Positions 25,980 to 34,865 of a stretch of DNA of 64,000 nt are shown here, in pieces (within the stretch, counting starts at the first letter, position 1; each line of letters begins with the position of its first letter). A model generated the notes under the pieces. The model made no database searches. It was not told the origin of the DNA and saw nothing but the letters and a program-made list of their open reading frames with translations. Source of the DNA: Yoonia sp035117555 (GTDB lineage Bacteria; Pseudomonadota; Alphaproteobacteria; Rhodobacterales; Rhodobacteraceae). The position numbers and the translations under genes are program-made. The stretch covers positions 124,001 to 188,000 of the forward strand of contig NZ_JAYKPK010000005.1 in assembly GCF_035117555.1 (NCBI RefSeq). The letters are read 5' to 3'.

Positions 25980-27115
25980 GCTATCTGGAATATAACACCA
26001 AATTCGTCCCCAGCGGGATGCGCAAGCTGCTGTATCTGCATTGGCCGCTGATCATGTTGCTGACGGCGGTCGCCTGTGCCGGTTTCCTGATGCTCTATTC
26101 CGTCGCCGGCGGTTCGGTCGACCCGTGGATGGAACCGCAGGTCAAACGTTTCGCGCTGGGTCTGGTGGTGATGATCGGCGTTGCCATGGTACCGATCTGG
26201 TTCTGGCGCAATATGGCCTTTGTCGCCTTTGGCGGATCGGTCGCGTTGTTGCTGGGGGTCGAGTTTTTCGGCGATGTCCGCATGGGTGCGCAGCGCTGGA
26301 TCGACCTTGGTTTCATGCGCCTGCAACCGTCAGAGCTGACGAAGATCACTTTGGTCATGTTTCTGGCCGCTTATTATGAGTGGCTGCCGCTGAACAAAAA
26401 ATCGCATCCGTTCTGGGTCTTGGTGCCGGTGATCGTGATCCTTGTGCCGGTGGCGCTGGTCTTGCAGCAACCCGATCTTGGGACTGCGTTGCTTTTGTTG
26501 ATGGGCGGCGGCGCGATCATGTTTCTGGCCGGTGTGCATTGGGCCTATTTCGTAACAGTCGTCGGCGCGGGCGTCGGCACCGTCGTGGCCGTGTTGCAAA
26601 GCCGTGGCACCCCATGGCAGTTGTTGCAGGACTATCAGTATCGCCGGATCGACACTTTTCTGGACCCCAGCAATGATCCGCTTGGCGCAGGCTATAACAT
26701 CACCCAAGCCAAGATCGCCCTGGGATCAGGCGGCTGGACCGGACGCGGGTTTATGCAAGGCACCCAGTCACGGCTGAATTTTCTGCCCGAAAAGCATACC
26801 GATTTCATTTTCACCACCTTGGCCGAGGAATTCGGTTTTGTCGGTGCCATCACTTTGCTGGCGCTTTACGCGCTGATCATCATTTTCTGTATCGCGTCTG
26901 CGATGACAAACAAGGATCGCTTTGCATCCTTGCTAACCTTGGGGATTGCTGTGACGTTCTTTTTGTTTTTCGCCGTCAATATGGCCATGGTGACCGGGCT
27001 GGCGCCGGTTGTTGGCGTGCCTTTGCCGATGGTCAGCTATGGTGGCTCTGCGATGCTAGTCCTGATGGCCGCTTTTGGTTTGGTGCAAAGCGCCCATGTC
27101 CATAGGCCGCGCTGA
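25976..27115 (+). CDS. rodA: Peptidoglycan glycosyltransferase RodA
   Basis: This 379-residue SEDS protein has about ten membrane segments. It has the conserved RWIDLGFMRLQPSELTK motif near 103-119 and the later VVGVPLPMVSYGGSAM motif characteristic of RodA/FtsW. It polymerises glycan strands for PBP2. Its TGA overlaps the ATG of the dehydrogenase gene that follows. Confidence 0.95.
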   Translation: MSYLEYNTKFVPSGMRKLLYLHWPLIMLLTAVACAGFLMLYSVAGGSVDPWMEPQVKRFALGLVVMIGVAMVPIWFWRNMAFVAFGGSVALLLGVEFFGDVRMGAQRWIDLGFMRLQPSELTKITLVMFLAAYYEWLPLNKKSHPFWVLVPVIVILVPVALVLQQPDLGTALLLLMGGGAIMFLAGVHWAYFVTVVGAGVGTVVAVLQSRGTPWQLLQDYQYRRIDTFLDPSNDPLGAGYNITQAKIALGSGGWTGRGFMQGTQSRLNFLPEKHTDFIFTTLAEEFGFVGAITLLALYALIIIFCIASAMTNKDRFASLLTLGIAVTFFLFFAVNMAMVTGLAPVVGVPLPMVSYGGSAMLVLMAAFGLVQSAHVHRPR

Positions 27116-28047
27116 TGCTGAAGGTTCTGTTTTCCGCCAAGCCCACAGCCTGGGACGCCTATGAAGCGCCGCTGAATGCCGCCTTTGCAAAGGCCGGTCT
27201 GGATGTCGATCTGTCCCGCGATCATGCGCCTGAAGCGACGGATTATATCGTCTTTGCCCCCAATGGCCCGGTCACTGATTTCGCGCCCTATACCAAGACC
27301 AAAGCGGTGCTGAGCCTTTGGGCCGGGGTGGAAACCGTGGTGGGTAATGCCTCGCTGACCCAGCCTTTGTGCCGGCTCGTTGACACGAGCTTGACGCAAG
27401 GCATGGTCGAATGGGTGACAGGCCATACATTGCGCCATCATCTGGGGATGGACCGGCATATCCACGGGCAGGACGGCATCTGGCGCGACGATACCTATCC
27501 GCCAATCGCCGATGACCGCCCGGTGACAATTCTGGGGATCGGTGCCTTGGGCGCGGCCTGCGGTCAGGCGCTGTCCGCGCTTGGGTTTCCAGTGACAGGT
27601 TGGAGCAGGTCACCCAAATCAGTGCCGGATTTGCGCTGTCTGCACGGCGATGATGGGCTGGTGCAAGCGCTAACCGGCGCACAGATTGTGATCCTGCTGC
27701 TGCCCTTGACGCTGGAAACCACCGATATCCTGAATACAGACAGGCTGGCCCTGCTGGCGCGCGGCGCTTTCGTGATCAATCCCGGTCGTGGCCCGTTGAT
27801 CGACGATGCGGCCCTGTTGAAGGCGTTGGATATCGGTCAGGTCGCCCATGCGACGCTCGACGTGTTTCGGGTCGAACCTTTGCCTGTGGAACATCCGTTC
27901 TGGGCACATGCCAGCGTCACGGTGACCCCGCATATCGCCGCCACGACGCGGCCCGAAACGGCGGCAGGGATCATCGTGGACAATATCAAGCGCGGTGAGG
28001 CCGGTGAACCCTTCCTGAATGTCGTGGATCGCGGGCTCGGGTATTAG
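27115..28047 (+). CDS. D-2-hydroxyacid dehydrogenase (glyoxylate/hydroxypyruvate reductase GhrA-like)
   Basis: The 310-residue NAD(P)-dependent dehydrogenase has the Rossmann loop ILGIGALGAACGQALSALG near 141-159, Arg in INPGRGPLIDD, Glu in DVFRVEPLP and the catalytic His in TPHIAATTRPE. The length and missing N-terminal loops fit the GhrA subgroup. It starts at an ATG overlapping the rodA stop (TGATG), so it rides at the end of the cell-shape operon; the reason is not evident. Confidence 0.88.
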   Translation: MLKVLFSAKPTAWDAYEAPLNAAFAKAGLDVDLSRDHAPEATDYIVFAPNGPVTDFAPYTKTKAVLSLWAGVETVVGNASLTQPLCRLVDTSLTQGMVEWVTGHTLRHHLGMDRHIHGQDGIWRDDTYPPIADDRPVTILGIGALGAACGQALSALGFPVTGWSRSPKSVPDLRCLHGDDGLVQALTGAQIVILLLPLTLETTDILNTDRLALLARGAFVINPGRGPLIDDAALLKALDIGQVAHATLDVFRVEPLPVEHPFWAHASVTVTPHIAATTRPETAAGIIVDNIKRGEAGEPFLNVVDRGLGY

Positions 28048-28115
28048 GATCAGGTTCACTGCGGAACCTGATGCGCGCCGTACGGGCATATTTTCACGCG
28101 GACGACGCGAGAAAA

Positions 28116-28898
28116 TCATCGCAATTTGGGTGGCTTTGCCGGGTCCATACCGGGCGCGGACGGGGCCTGGTTTTTTTGCGGTGCGGGCTGGGGCAGATCG
28201 AAACGCAACCCGACCTTTGCCAGACGGGCGGCCATCGGGTCGCTGGCGCGCAGGAACAGGACATCCATCATGCCTGCCTCGATCCCCGAAAATGTCAGCG
28301 CCTCGCCTGCGGCAGAGGCCAGCGCCTTTTCCGCGCCGGGTGCGGCATCGATAAAGGCCAGCACGTGACCCTGCGCGCCGGTGTCATAGGTTGCGGCCAC
28401 AAGATAAGCCGTCTGCGCCAAACCAGCAGCAATCGCCAGTTTGCGGCCCAGTCCGGTGACCACGCTTTGCGGCAGATGACGCGGGGCGGCGACAGACGTC
28501 AACCGTGCCTCAGTTTCGGAGGGGGCATGCAACAGGGTCTGCGCCAGCCAATCCACCGCATCGGCGGGGATCAGCATGGCAGAAGGCGCAACTTCAAGGT
28601 TCAGCCCAAGCCCCACGCCCTGCCCGGCCAGCATCTGCACCAGCGCGCGCCCCGGCAAGGCAGCATAGGGCGCGATCCGGCCCACGAAATCAGACAGCCG
28701 TTCTTCACCGTCGAAGATCAGCGCATATTTACCGCCTTCGACATCGAAAAGTGCGGGCGTGATCTGATCGCCCTCGGCTTCTTCGCCCAAGAGCAGAAAT
28801 ATCTCACTATCGGCAAGCCGTTCGTAAAACCGCAGGCGGGCGGCATCGTCATCCGGTGCCGCCTCCATCGCCGCATGGGCGGCATCAAGATCAGTCAT
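28116..28898 (-). CDS. SseB-family protein
   Basis: The roughly 260-residue soluble protein begins with acidic helices and then the SseB N-terminal domain pattern RLADSEIFLLL followed by FDVEGGKYALIFDGEERL. SseB domains occur in type III secretion contexts in enterics but also as orphan proteins in Rhodobacteraceae, where the role is unknown. ATG at 28898 begins the conserved reading and leaves a 4-base gap after the upstream dehydrogenase stop, so the two are co-transcribed. The ribosome site is weak. Confidence 0.72.
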   Translation of the reverse strand: MTDLDAAHAAMEAAPDDDAARLRFYERLADSEIFLLLGEEAEGDQITPALFDVEGGKYALIFDGEERLSDFVGRIAPYAALPGRALVQMLAGQGVGLGLNLEVAPSAMLIPADAVDWLAQTLLHAPSETEARLTSVAAPRHLPQSVVTGLGRKLAIAAGLAQTAYLVAATYDTGAQGHVLAFIDAAPGAEKALASAAGEALTFSGIEAGMMDVLFLRASDPMAARLAKVGLRFDLPQPAPQKNQAPSAPGMDPAKPPKLR

Positions 28899-28902
28899 CG
28901 CG

Positions 28903-29772
28903 TCACAAAGCCTGCAGGCGTTTGAACAGGGCCGACGTATCCCAGCGCCCACCGCCCATTTTCTGCACGTCCTTGTAGAATTGATCGACCAGCGCGGTCA
29001 CCGGCAGGCTCGCGCCATTTTCATCGGCTGTATCAAGGCAAATCCCCAGATCCTTGCGCATCCAATCCACGGCGAAACCATGCGTGAAATGATCATCCAG
29101 CATCGTTTCAAACCGGTTGTTCATCTGCCAGCTACCGGCAGCCCCCTGGCTGATCACCTCGACCACGGCGCGGCCATCAAGCCCGGCCTTATCGGCGAAA
29201 TGCAGCGCCTCTGACAGGCCCTGCACCAGACCCGCGATGGCGATCTGGTTGCACATCTTGGTCATCTGTCCGGCACCGCTGTCACCGATCCGACGGGCGA
29301 GTTTGGCGTAAACCTCGATCACCGGGCTGATCTGGTCGTAATGTGCCTGATCGCCCCCACACATGATCGACAATTGCGCGTTTTCCGCCCCCGCCTGCCC
29401 GCCCGAGATCGGTGCATCGACAAAACCCAGCCCTTGATCCTTGGCTGCGGCGTAAAGTTCGCGGGTCACCTTGGCTGAAACGGTGGTATGATCGACAAAG
29501 ATCGCGCCCTTCGTCATCGTGCTGAAGGCGCCGTCAGCTCCGGTGCAGACGGCGCGCAGATCATCATCATTGCCGACACAGGCCAGCACAATTTCTGCCC
29601 CTTCTGCCGCTGCCGCTGGCGTGTCGGCGGCCCGCCCACCGTGCTGGGCAACCCAGGCTTCGGCTTTGGCACGGGTCCGGTTGTAGACGGTTACATCATG
29701 TCCCGCTGCTGCGAGATGACCGGCCATAGGATAGCCCATTACACCAAGGCCCAGAAAAGCGATTTTTGTCAT
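28903..29772 (-). CDS. 3-hydroxyisobutyrate dehydrogenase family NAD(P)-dependent oxidoreductase
   Basis: The 289-residue beta-hydroxyacid dehydrogenase has the N-terminal NAD motif FLGLGVMGYPMAGHLAAAGH, the substrate motif DAPISGGQAGAENAQLSIM near 117-135 and the catalytic Lys in GAGQMTKMCNQ. It oxidises or reduces 3-hydroxyisobutyrate, tartronate semialdehyde or similar. ATG at 29772 has AGGA 9 bases upstream; ATG at 29778 is too close to it. SseB-like gene follows 4 bases downstream. Confidence 0.9.
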   Translation of the reverse strand: MTKIAFLGLGVMGYPMAGHLAAAGHDVTVYNRTRAKAEAWVAQHGGRAADTPAAAAEGAEIVLACVGNDDDLRAVCTGADGAFSTMTKGAIFVDHTTVSAKVTRELYAAAKDQGLGFVDAPISGGQAGAENAQLSIMCGGDQAHYDQISPVIEVYAKLARRIGDSGAGQMTKMCNQIAIAGLVQGLSEALHFADKAGLDGRAVVEVISQGAAGSWQMNNRFETMLDDHFTHGFAVDWMRKDLGICLDTADENGASLPVTALVDQFYKDVQKMGGGRWDTSALFKRLQAL

Positions 29773-30054
29773 AGTCATAAGTCCTGTCCAATATTTGACG
29801 GATGGTAGAGCCAGACTGGCGAGGTCAAGCATACCAGATCACGAAAATCCCCCTGCATCATGTCAGACCATCGCAGAAGGGCAAGACGACTTCCGCCAAC
29901 GTCGTGCAGGCTTGCCTTTAAATCACGTTATTGTCGTTGTATTCATGCCGCATTTCGCTGCTATAGCGGGAATTATGCAGAATGATCAGACCTTGTTAAT
30001 GTCTTTTCAGCAATCATGCGGCAAAGACGCGTTACTCGTTACAACAGGATAGTC

Positions 30055-30708
30055 ATGCTGGAATTTGCCAATGTCAGCAAATCTTTCTGGACCGGCACGC
30101 AGCGCAAGGTGATCCTTGACCGCGTGTCCTTTCGCGTTGAGCTGGGCAATTCACTGGGCATCCTGGCCCCCAATGGCACAGGCAAAACCACGCTGATCAA
30201 TATGATGGCGGGTCTGGAAAAGCCTGACGAGGGCACGATCACCCGCGGCTGCCGGATTTCTTTTCCGTTGGGTTTCATGGGCGGCGTTGTCAACAAGCTC
30301 AGCGCGATGGAAAACAGCCGCTACATCGCCCGGCTCTACGGTCTCGACCCCGATTATGTGGAGGCGTTCTGCCGCTGGCTTTGCGGGATTGACGAATATT
30401 TCGACATGCCCGTCGGCACTTATTCCAGCGGGATGCGGCAAAGGTTCACCTTTGCGCTGATGCTGGCGCTGGAATTTGACATTTACCTGATCGATGAAGG
30501 CATGCCTGCCGCGACAGATGTGGAATTCAATCGCAAGGCCGGTGATATCCTGCGCGAACGGCTGGAAACCACGACCATTGTCATCGTATCGCATCAGGCA
30601 GCGACGCTGGAACGGTTTGCAAAATCTGCCGCCGTGTTGCGCAATGGCCAGCTTTATATGTTCGACAATCTTGAAGAAGCGAAGGCACTTTATGACTACC
30701 AAGCCTAG
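30055..30708 (+). CDS. kpsT: Capsular polysaccharide export ATPase (KpsT-like)
   Basis: This 217-residue ABC ATPase of the polysaccharide exporter class has Walker A APNGTGKTTL, signature YSSGMRQRFTFALMLAL and Walker B IYLIDEGMPA (Glu followed by Gly-Met, typical of KpsT/CtrD). It would energise export of a lipid-linked capsule polymer. AGGA lies 5 bases before the ATG. The last 17 bases overlap the kpsE-like gene. No KpsM permease gene is next to it. Confidence 0.85.
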   Translation: MLEFANVSKSFWTGTQRKVILDRVSFRVELGNSLGILAPNGTGKTTLINMMAGLEKPDEGTITRGCRISFPLGFMGGVVNKLSAMENSRYIARLYGLDPDYVEAFCRWLCGIDEYFDMPVGTYSSGMRQRFTFALMLALEFDIYLIDEGMPAATDVEFNRKAGDILRERLETTTIVIVSHQAATLERFAKSAAVLRNGQLYMFDNLEEAKALYDYQA

Positions 30709-32224
30709 GGTCCAGAGGTTCCGTATCCGCACCGATGAAACAGTGCCGCCGACGCCAGCAGATGCCGCGACCGCCGCTGACGCGCCAGCGACAACGCCAT
30801 TGCAGGACCAACTTGATGCGATCGCACAGGAAGGTTTGACTGCGCGCCAACTGCGGCTGGCCCGTCGTGTCGCACAAAAACAGGGGCTTGTGGTCGGATC
30901 GGATTATGACGCCGTCCGGCAGTTACGCCTTGCCGGCATTGACCCTTTTGCGAAACACTCGGTCCTGGATCTGGTGCATACCAAAGGTGCAGATTCCGGC
31001 CGCGTGCAACTGCCTGAAACGATCACCAAAACCAATACCCTGCCCGAAGCGAAAGCCGTGCAGCGGGCCAACAAAAACGCATCCGAAATCATCAAAATTC
31101 AGCGCGACATCGCGCGTCGCAGGCGGCGCAAGCTGGCACTCTTGGCCACGCGGCTGGCCATCTTCATCTTCCTGCCGACATTTTTGGCAGGATGGTATTA
31201 CTACAAGATCGCGACCCCGATGTATGCCACGAATGCAGAAATTGTGATCCAGCAAGCGCAGCCGCAGCAGGGCGCATCAGGCTTTTCAAACCTGTTTCAA
31301 GGCACATCCATGGCCACGCAACAGGACAGTATCGCAGTGCAATCCTATCTTGCGTCACGCGAAGCCATGTTGCGGCTGGACAATGATCACGGGTTCAAAG
31401 CACATTTCAGCGATCCTTCCATTGATCCGATCCAGCGGCTTGCCCCTGACGCCACGAATGAAGAGGCGTTCAAGCTTTTCAAAAACCACGTCACCATCAG
31501 CTACGACCCGACTGAAGGTCTGATCCGGATGGAGGTGGTCGCCGCATCGCCACAAAAAGCCTATGATTTTTCGCAGGCGCTGATCAGCTATGCCGAAGAA
31601 CAGGTTGACCAATTGACCAGCCGCTTGCGGTCGGACCAGATGGAAGGGGCCCAACGCAGCTACGAAGCCGCTGAAGAACGCCGAGCCGAGGCATTGGCGA
31701 CCTGGCTGGCGATCCAGCAGGATGTGCAACAGATCAATCCAGTCGCAGAAACCAACACCCGGCTTGGCCAGATCGCATCATTAGAGGCTGATCGGCAAAG
31801 ATTGCAGCTTGTCCTGCAATCACGGCTAAACGTCGCGCGTCCCAGCGATTTGCAGGTAGAGGCTTTGCGCGACCAGATTACCAATATCGATAACCTGATC
31901 GTCACGCTGCGCGAGGAATTGGTTGGGACAGGCGGGGATCAGGCATCGCTGGCCGCGCGCAGCACCGAATTGCTGACAGCAGAAGAAAACTACACCTTTC
32001 AGACCGTCATGGTCCAGCAAGCGCTGACCCAGATGGAAACCGCGCGGATTGAAGCGAACCGGCAGGTGCGCTATCTGTCAGAAAGTGTGCGACCGGTGGT
32101 GCCTGATCAGGCCAGCTATCCCCGCGCCTTTGAAAATACCATTCTGGCATTGCTGATTTTTTCAGGCATCTATCTGATGATTTCGCTTACTGCCTCTATC
32201 CTTCGTGAACAGGTCAGCTCTTAA
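30692..32224 (+). CDS. kpsE: Capsule export inner-membrane protein (KpsE/CtrB-like polysaccharide co-polymerase)
   Basis: The 510-residue protein has an unusually long N-terminal cytoplasmic part (about 1-145, Pro/Ala/Thr-rich then basic), a membrane segment (about 150-170), a periplasmic Wzz-like beta domain, long coiled coil (about 290-450) and a C-terminal membrane segment near 480-500. This is the plan of KpsE/CtrB, which bridges the ABC exporter to the outer-membrane channel. It starts inside kpsT and its TAA overlaps the kdsA ATG (TAATG). Confidence 0.83.
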   Translation: MTTKPRVQRFRIRTDETVPPTPADAATAADAPATTPLQDQLDAIAQEGLTARQLRLARRVAQKQGLVVGSDYDAVRQLRLAGIDPFAKHSVLDLVHTKGADSGRVQLPETITKTNTLPEAKAVQRANKNASEIIKIQRDIARRRRRKLALLATRLAIFIFLPTFLAGWYYYKIATPMYATNAEIVIQQAQPQQGASGFSNLFQGTSMATQQDSIAVQSYLASREAMLRLDNDHGFKAHFSDPSIDPIQRLAPDATNEEAFKLFKNHVTISYDPTEGLIRMEVVAASPQKAYDFSQALISYAEEQVDQLTSRLRSDQMEGAQRSYEAAEERRAEALATWLAIQQDVQQINPVAETNTRLGQIASLEADRQRLQLVLQSRLNVARPSDLQVEALRDQITNIDNLIVTLREELVGTGGDQASLAARSTELLTAEENYTFQTVMVQQALTQMETARIEANRQVRYLSESVRPVVPDQASYPRAFENTILALLIFSGIYLMISLTASILREQVSS

Positions 32225-33057
32225 TGCATGAAATAGACATCGGAAAACTGAAGGTCAGCAATGACCAACCCTTGCTGCTGATTGCAGGCCCCTGCCAGTT
32301 GGAAAGTCTGGATCACGCCCAGATGATCGCGGGCCAAATGGCCGAGATCTGCGCCAAATACGGCGCGCAATTCATCTTCAAGGGCAGCTATGACAAGGCA
32401 AACCGCACATCGCTCAGTGGCAAGCGCGGCCTTGGCATGGATGAAGGCTTGAAGGTTCTGCAATCGGTCAAGGACAGTATCGGCTGCCCGGTGCTGACCG
32501 ATATCCACAGCCCCGATCAATGCGCCACTGTCGCCAGCGTCTGTGATGTGCTGCAGATCCCGGCGTTCTTGTGCCGCCAGACAGATTTGCTGATCGCCGC
32601 AGGCGAAACCGGTGCCGTGATCAATATCAAAAAGGGTCAGTTTCTGGCCCCTTGGGATATGCCCAATGTCGTGGCCAAGATCGAAAGCACCGGCAACCGG
32701 CGTATTCTGGTGACCGAACGAGGCACATCTTTCGGCTATAACACGCTCGTCGCGGATATGCGCGCGCTGCCCACGATGGCGAAGATAGGCTATCCGGTGG
32801 TCATGGACGCGACCCATTCGGTCCAGCAACCGGGGGGGCAAGGCGGGTCTACCGGCGGGCAGCGCGAATTTGCGCCTGTGATGGCGCGGGCAGCCGTATC
32901 GCTGGGGATTGCGGCGGTCTTTATCGAAACCCACGAAGACCCTGACAATGCGCCATCAGACGGGCCAAATATGATCCCCCTCGATCAGATGGATAAGCTG
33001 GTCAAAAGCCTGATGGCCTTCGACGCGCTGGCCAAGGCTGACCCGATCCGGATCTGA
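32224..33057 (+). CDS. kdsA: 3-deoxy-8-phosphooctulonate synthase (Kdo8P synthase)
   Basis: The 277-residue enzyme condenses phosphoenolpyruvate and arabinose-5-phosphate to Kdo-8-phosphate. Motifs include IAGPCQLES near residue 19-27, IFKGSYDKANRTS, LTDIHSPDQC and DATHSVQQPGG. Translational coupling to kpsE suggests that Kdo is made here for the capsule linker, as in group 2 capsules, as well as for lipid A core. Confidence 0.94.
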   Translation: MHEIDIGKLKVSNDQPLLLIAGPCQLESLDHAQMIAGQMAEICAKYGAQFIFKGSYDKANRTSLSGKRGLGMDEGLKVLQSVKDSIGCPVLTDIHSPDQCATVASVCDVLQIPAFLCRQTDLLIAAGETGAVINIKKGQFLAPWDMPNVVAKIESTGNRRILVTERGTSFGYNTLVADMRALPTMAKIGYPVVMDATHSVQQPGGQGGSTGGQREFAPVMARAAVSLGIAAVFIETHEDPDNAPSDGPNMIPLDQMDKLVKSLMAFDALAKADPIRI

Positions 33058-33122
33058 TGAATGGGGCTTTCCCTTGGGCAGGGTGGTTTCTAAGCTTCGC
33101 CCTGCCTGTCAGGATTGATCCC

Positions 33123-34409
33123 ATGCGTGTCATTTTCTTTTGTCTGCTGATGTTGCTGACTGCGGTGCCCGCCACGGCCCAAGACGCGACTGGCACCATC
33201 ACGACGCAAAACACCGCCATACAGGATCTGGCCATCGCCACCCGTATGCGCGAAATCATGGCGGAATTGGGCGATTACGGCGATGTCATGGTCACCGTCA
33301 ATGAAGGTGTGGTCACCCTGCGTGGCACCACGACATCCATGGTCGAGGCTTTGGCGCTGCAACCGCTCGCCAGCCGCATCGAAGGTGTCGTCGCGGTGCG
33401 CAATGAGGTGACCGAAACGACCGATATCGCCCGCCGCCTGAATCCGGCGGTGACCCGCTTCACCGCGCGGCTGGAACAATTCATCGTCTTTCTGCCGCTG
33501 GCCCTGATCGCCGGTCTGGCATTCGGGCTGGTCGTGCTGCTGGGCTTTGCCATCGCGCGGATGAAGCAACCGTGGGAACGGCTGGCCCCCAATACCTTTG
33601 TCGCGGAAATCTACCGGCAATTGCTGCGGGTGCTGTTCATCGTGATCGGGATGGTGATCGCGCTGGACATCGTCAATGCCACGGCCTTGCTGAGCACTAT
33701 TCTGGGGGCGGCCGGTATCATCGGTCTGGCCTTCGGCTTTGCCGTGCGGGAAACGGTCGAAAATTTCATTGCATCGGTCATGCTGTCGTTCCGGCAACCC
33801 TTTCGGCCAAATGACACGATCGAGATCAATGGCGAGCAGGGGAAGGTGATCCGGCTGACCAGCCGCGCGACGATCCTTTTGTCCTTTGATGGCAACCATA
33901 TCCGCATCCCCAATGCGACGGTCTTCAAAAGCCGGATTATCAATTTCAGCACCAATGCTGAACGGCGGTTCCGCTTTGAAATCATGGTGGACCGCGATGC
34001 CGATCTGCGGGCGACATTGACGCTGGTGAACCAGACAGTGCAGGCCCTGCCCTTTGTTCTGGCCGACCCCAAAGCGCAGACATGGATCGAAGCGCTACAG
34101 CCCCGTGGCGTGGACCTCATCGTCACCGGCTGGATCGACCAGAACGCCACCTCCCTCGCCATGGCGCGCGGCGAAGCGCTACGCCAGGTGAAACTGGCCA
34201 TTGACACGGCAGGAGCAGTAATGCCCGACATCGGTCAGACGCTCACCCCAGTCAGCGACACGCCAAAAGCAGTCACCCTGCCATCCGAAACGACGCAAGT
34301 CACGCATGTCGACGCCGATCAGGATGCCGCCCTCACGCGTATCGTCGAGGCGGAACGTCAGCTCGACAGCGCAGAAGATCTGCTGCGCCCGGACAGCCCG
34401 AAGGAATAG
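33123..34409 (+). CDS. Mechanosensitive ion channel (MscS family) with N-terminal BON domain
   Basis: The 428-residue protein has a signal peptide (1-20, ending ATAQ) and a BON domain (about 38-95, GVVTLRGTT). Membrane helices follow at about 125-160 and 180-205, then the pore helix ILGAAGIIGLAFGFAVRETVEN and the MscS beta/C-terminal domains. MscS channels release osmolytes at hypo-osmotic shock; BON domains bind membranes. ATG at 33123 has AGGA 8 bases before it; the longer frame from 33057 lacks a ribosome site. Confidence 0.88.
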   Translation: MRVIFFCLLMLLTAVPATAQDATGTITTQNTAIQDLAIATRMREIMAELGDYGDVMVTVNEGVVTLRGTTTSMVEALALQPLASRIEGVVAVRNEVTETTDIARRLNPAVTRFTARLEQFIVFLPLALIAGLAFGLVVLLGFAIARMKQPWERLAPNTFVAEIYRQLLRVLFIVIGMVIALDIVNATALLSTILGAAGIIGLAFGFAVRETVENFIASVMLSFRQPFRPNDTIEINGEQGKVIRLTSRATILLSFDGNHIRIPNATVFKSRIINFSTNAERRFRFEIMVDRDADLRATLTLVNQTVQALPFVLADPKAQTWIEALQPRGVDLIVTGWIDQNATSLAMARGEALRQVKLAIDTAGAVMPDIGQTLTPVSDTPKAVTLPSETTQVTHVDADQDAALTRIVEAERQLDSAEDLLRPDSPKE

Positions 34410-34433
34410 TCCGGATTTTGACAAAACGGGGCT

Positions 34434-34557
34434 TGAACAGGTGCATTCTTCGCAGTAGACAGCCCCACGCTGATGGGATGTAGCCAAGTGGTAAGGCAAC
34501 TGTTTTTGGTACAGTGTACCGTAGGTTCGAATCCTACCATCCCAGCCAGCTGACCTT
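34434..34557 (+). repeat. 124-bp direct repeat, left copy (attL of the island)
   Basis: It is identical base for base to 46130-46253. It contains 40 bases upstream of the tRNA, the complete tRNA-Gln with CCA and 9 bases after it. The sequences differ at once beyond both ends, so it marks the left junction of an integrated element. Confidence 0.93.
34474..34548 (+). tRNA. tRNA-Gln (anticodon TTG), left copy
   Basis: The acceptor stem is TGGGATG with CATCCCA, the D arm GCC...GGC, the anticodon stem ACTGT/ACAGT with loop TTTTGGT (anticodon TTG, reads CAA), and the T arm GTAGG TTCGAAT CCTAC. Discriminator G and an encoded CCA end the gene. All arms pair, so it should be functional. Confidence 0.95.
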
Positions 34558-34676
34558 CCACCCAGAAACGTTGATGAACACAAGACCGTTTTGGCGGCGA
34601 TGTTCTGACTGTTTCGCCCCAGATGCTGCCCCAGTGCGACCGGGCCATGACAGCCCAGTCGTCGTTGCTTCCATAG

Positions 34677-34865
34677 TCATCGTGCTGCCGTGTGGACCCT
34701 CAGGATCAGCGCGAACTCAGGCTCTCCATAGACACCCTCCAGCGGACCTGTGATCGAGTAGCCACCCACGCAGTCGTCGAAGACTTCATGGACCTTGAAC
34801 AGGTGCTCGGGCCAGCCGTCGAAGGCCTTGATCACCACCACATCCCCTTCCCGAATGTCAGTCAT
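34677..34865 (-). CDS. Small island protein, SH3/KOW-like fold suspected (copy A)
   Basis: The 62-residue protein opens with REGDVVVIKAFDGWPEHLF, followed by DDCVGGYSITGPLEGVYGEPE. A paralogue at 43725 keeps GD-V-I-AFD--PEHLF-V-EV-DDCV-G--TGPL-G-YGEPE, more than half of the positions. The pattern of alternating hydrophobics and Gly looks like a small beta-barrel, but no family is recognised. It starts inside the end of the 55-residue membrane peptide gene, so the two are coupled. Conservation between copies supports it as a real gene. Confidence 0.65.
   Translation of the reverse strand: MTDIREGDVVVIKAFDGWPEHLFKVHEVFDDCVGGYSITGPLEGVYGEPEFALILRVHTAAR

Noticed and set aside
28051..28070. Hairpin CAGGTTC/GAACCTG after the dehydrogenase gene as a terminator
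   Set aside because: The 7-bp stem has no T-run after it, so it is not called; it may still slow transcription.
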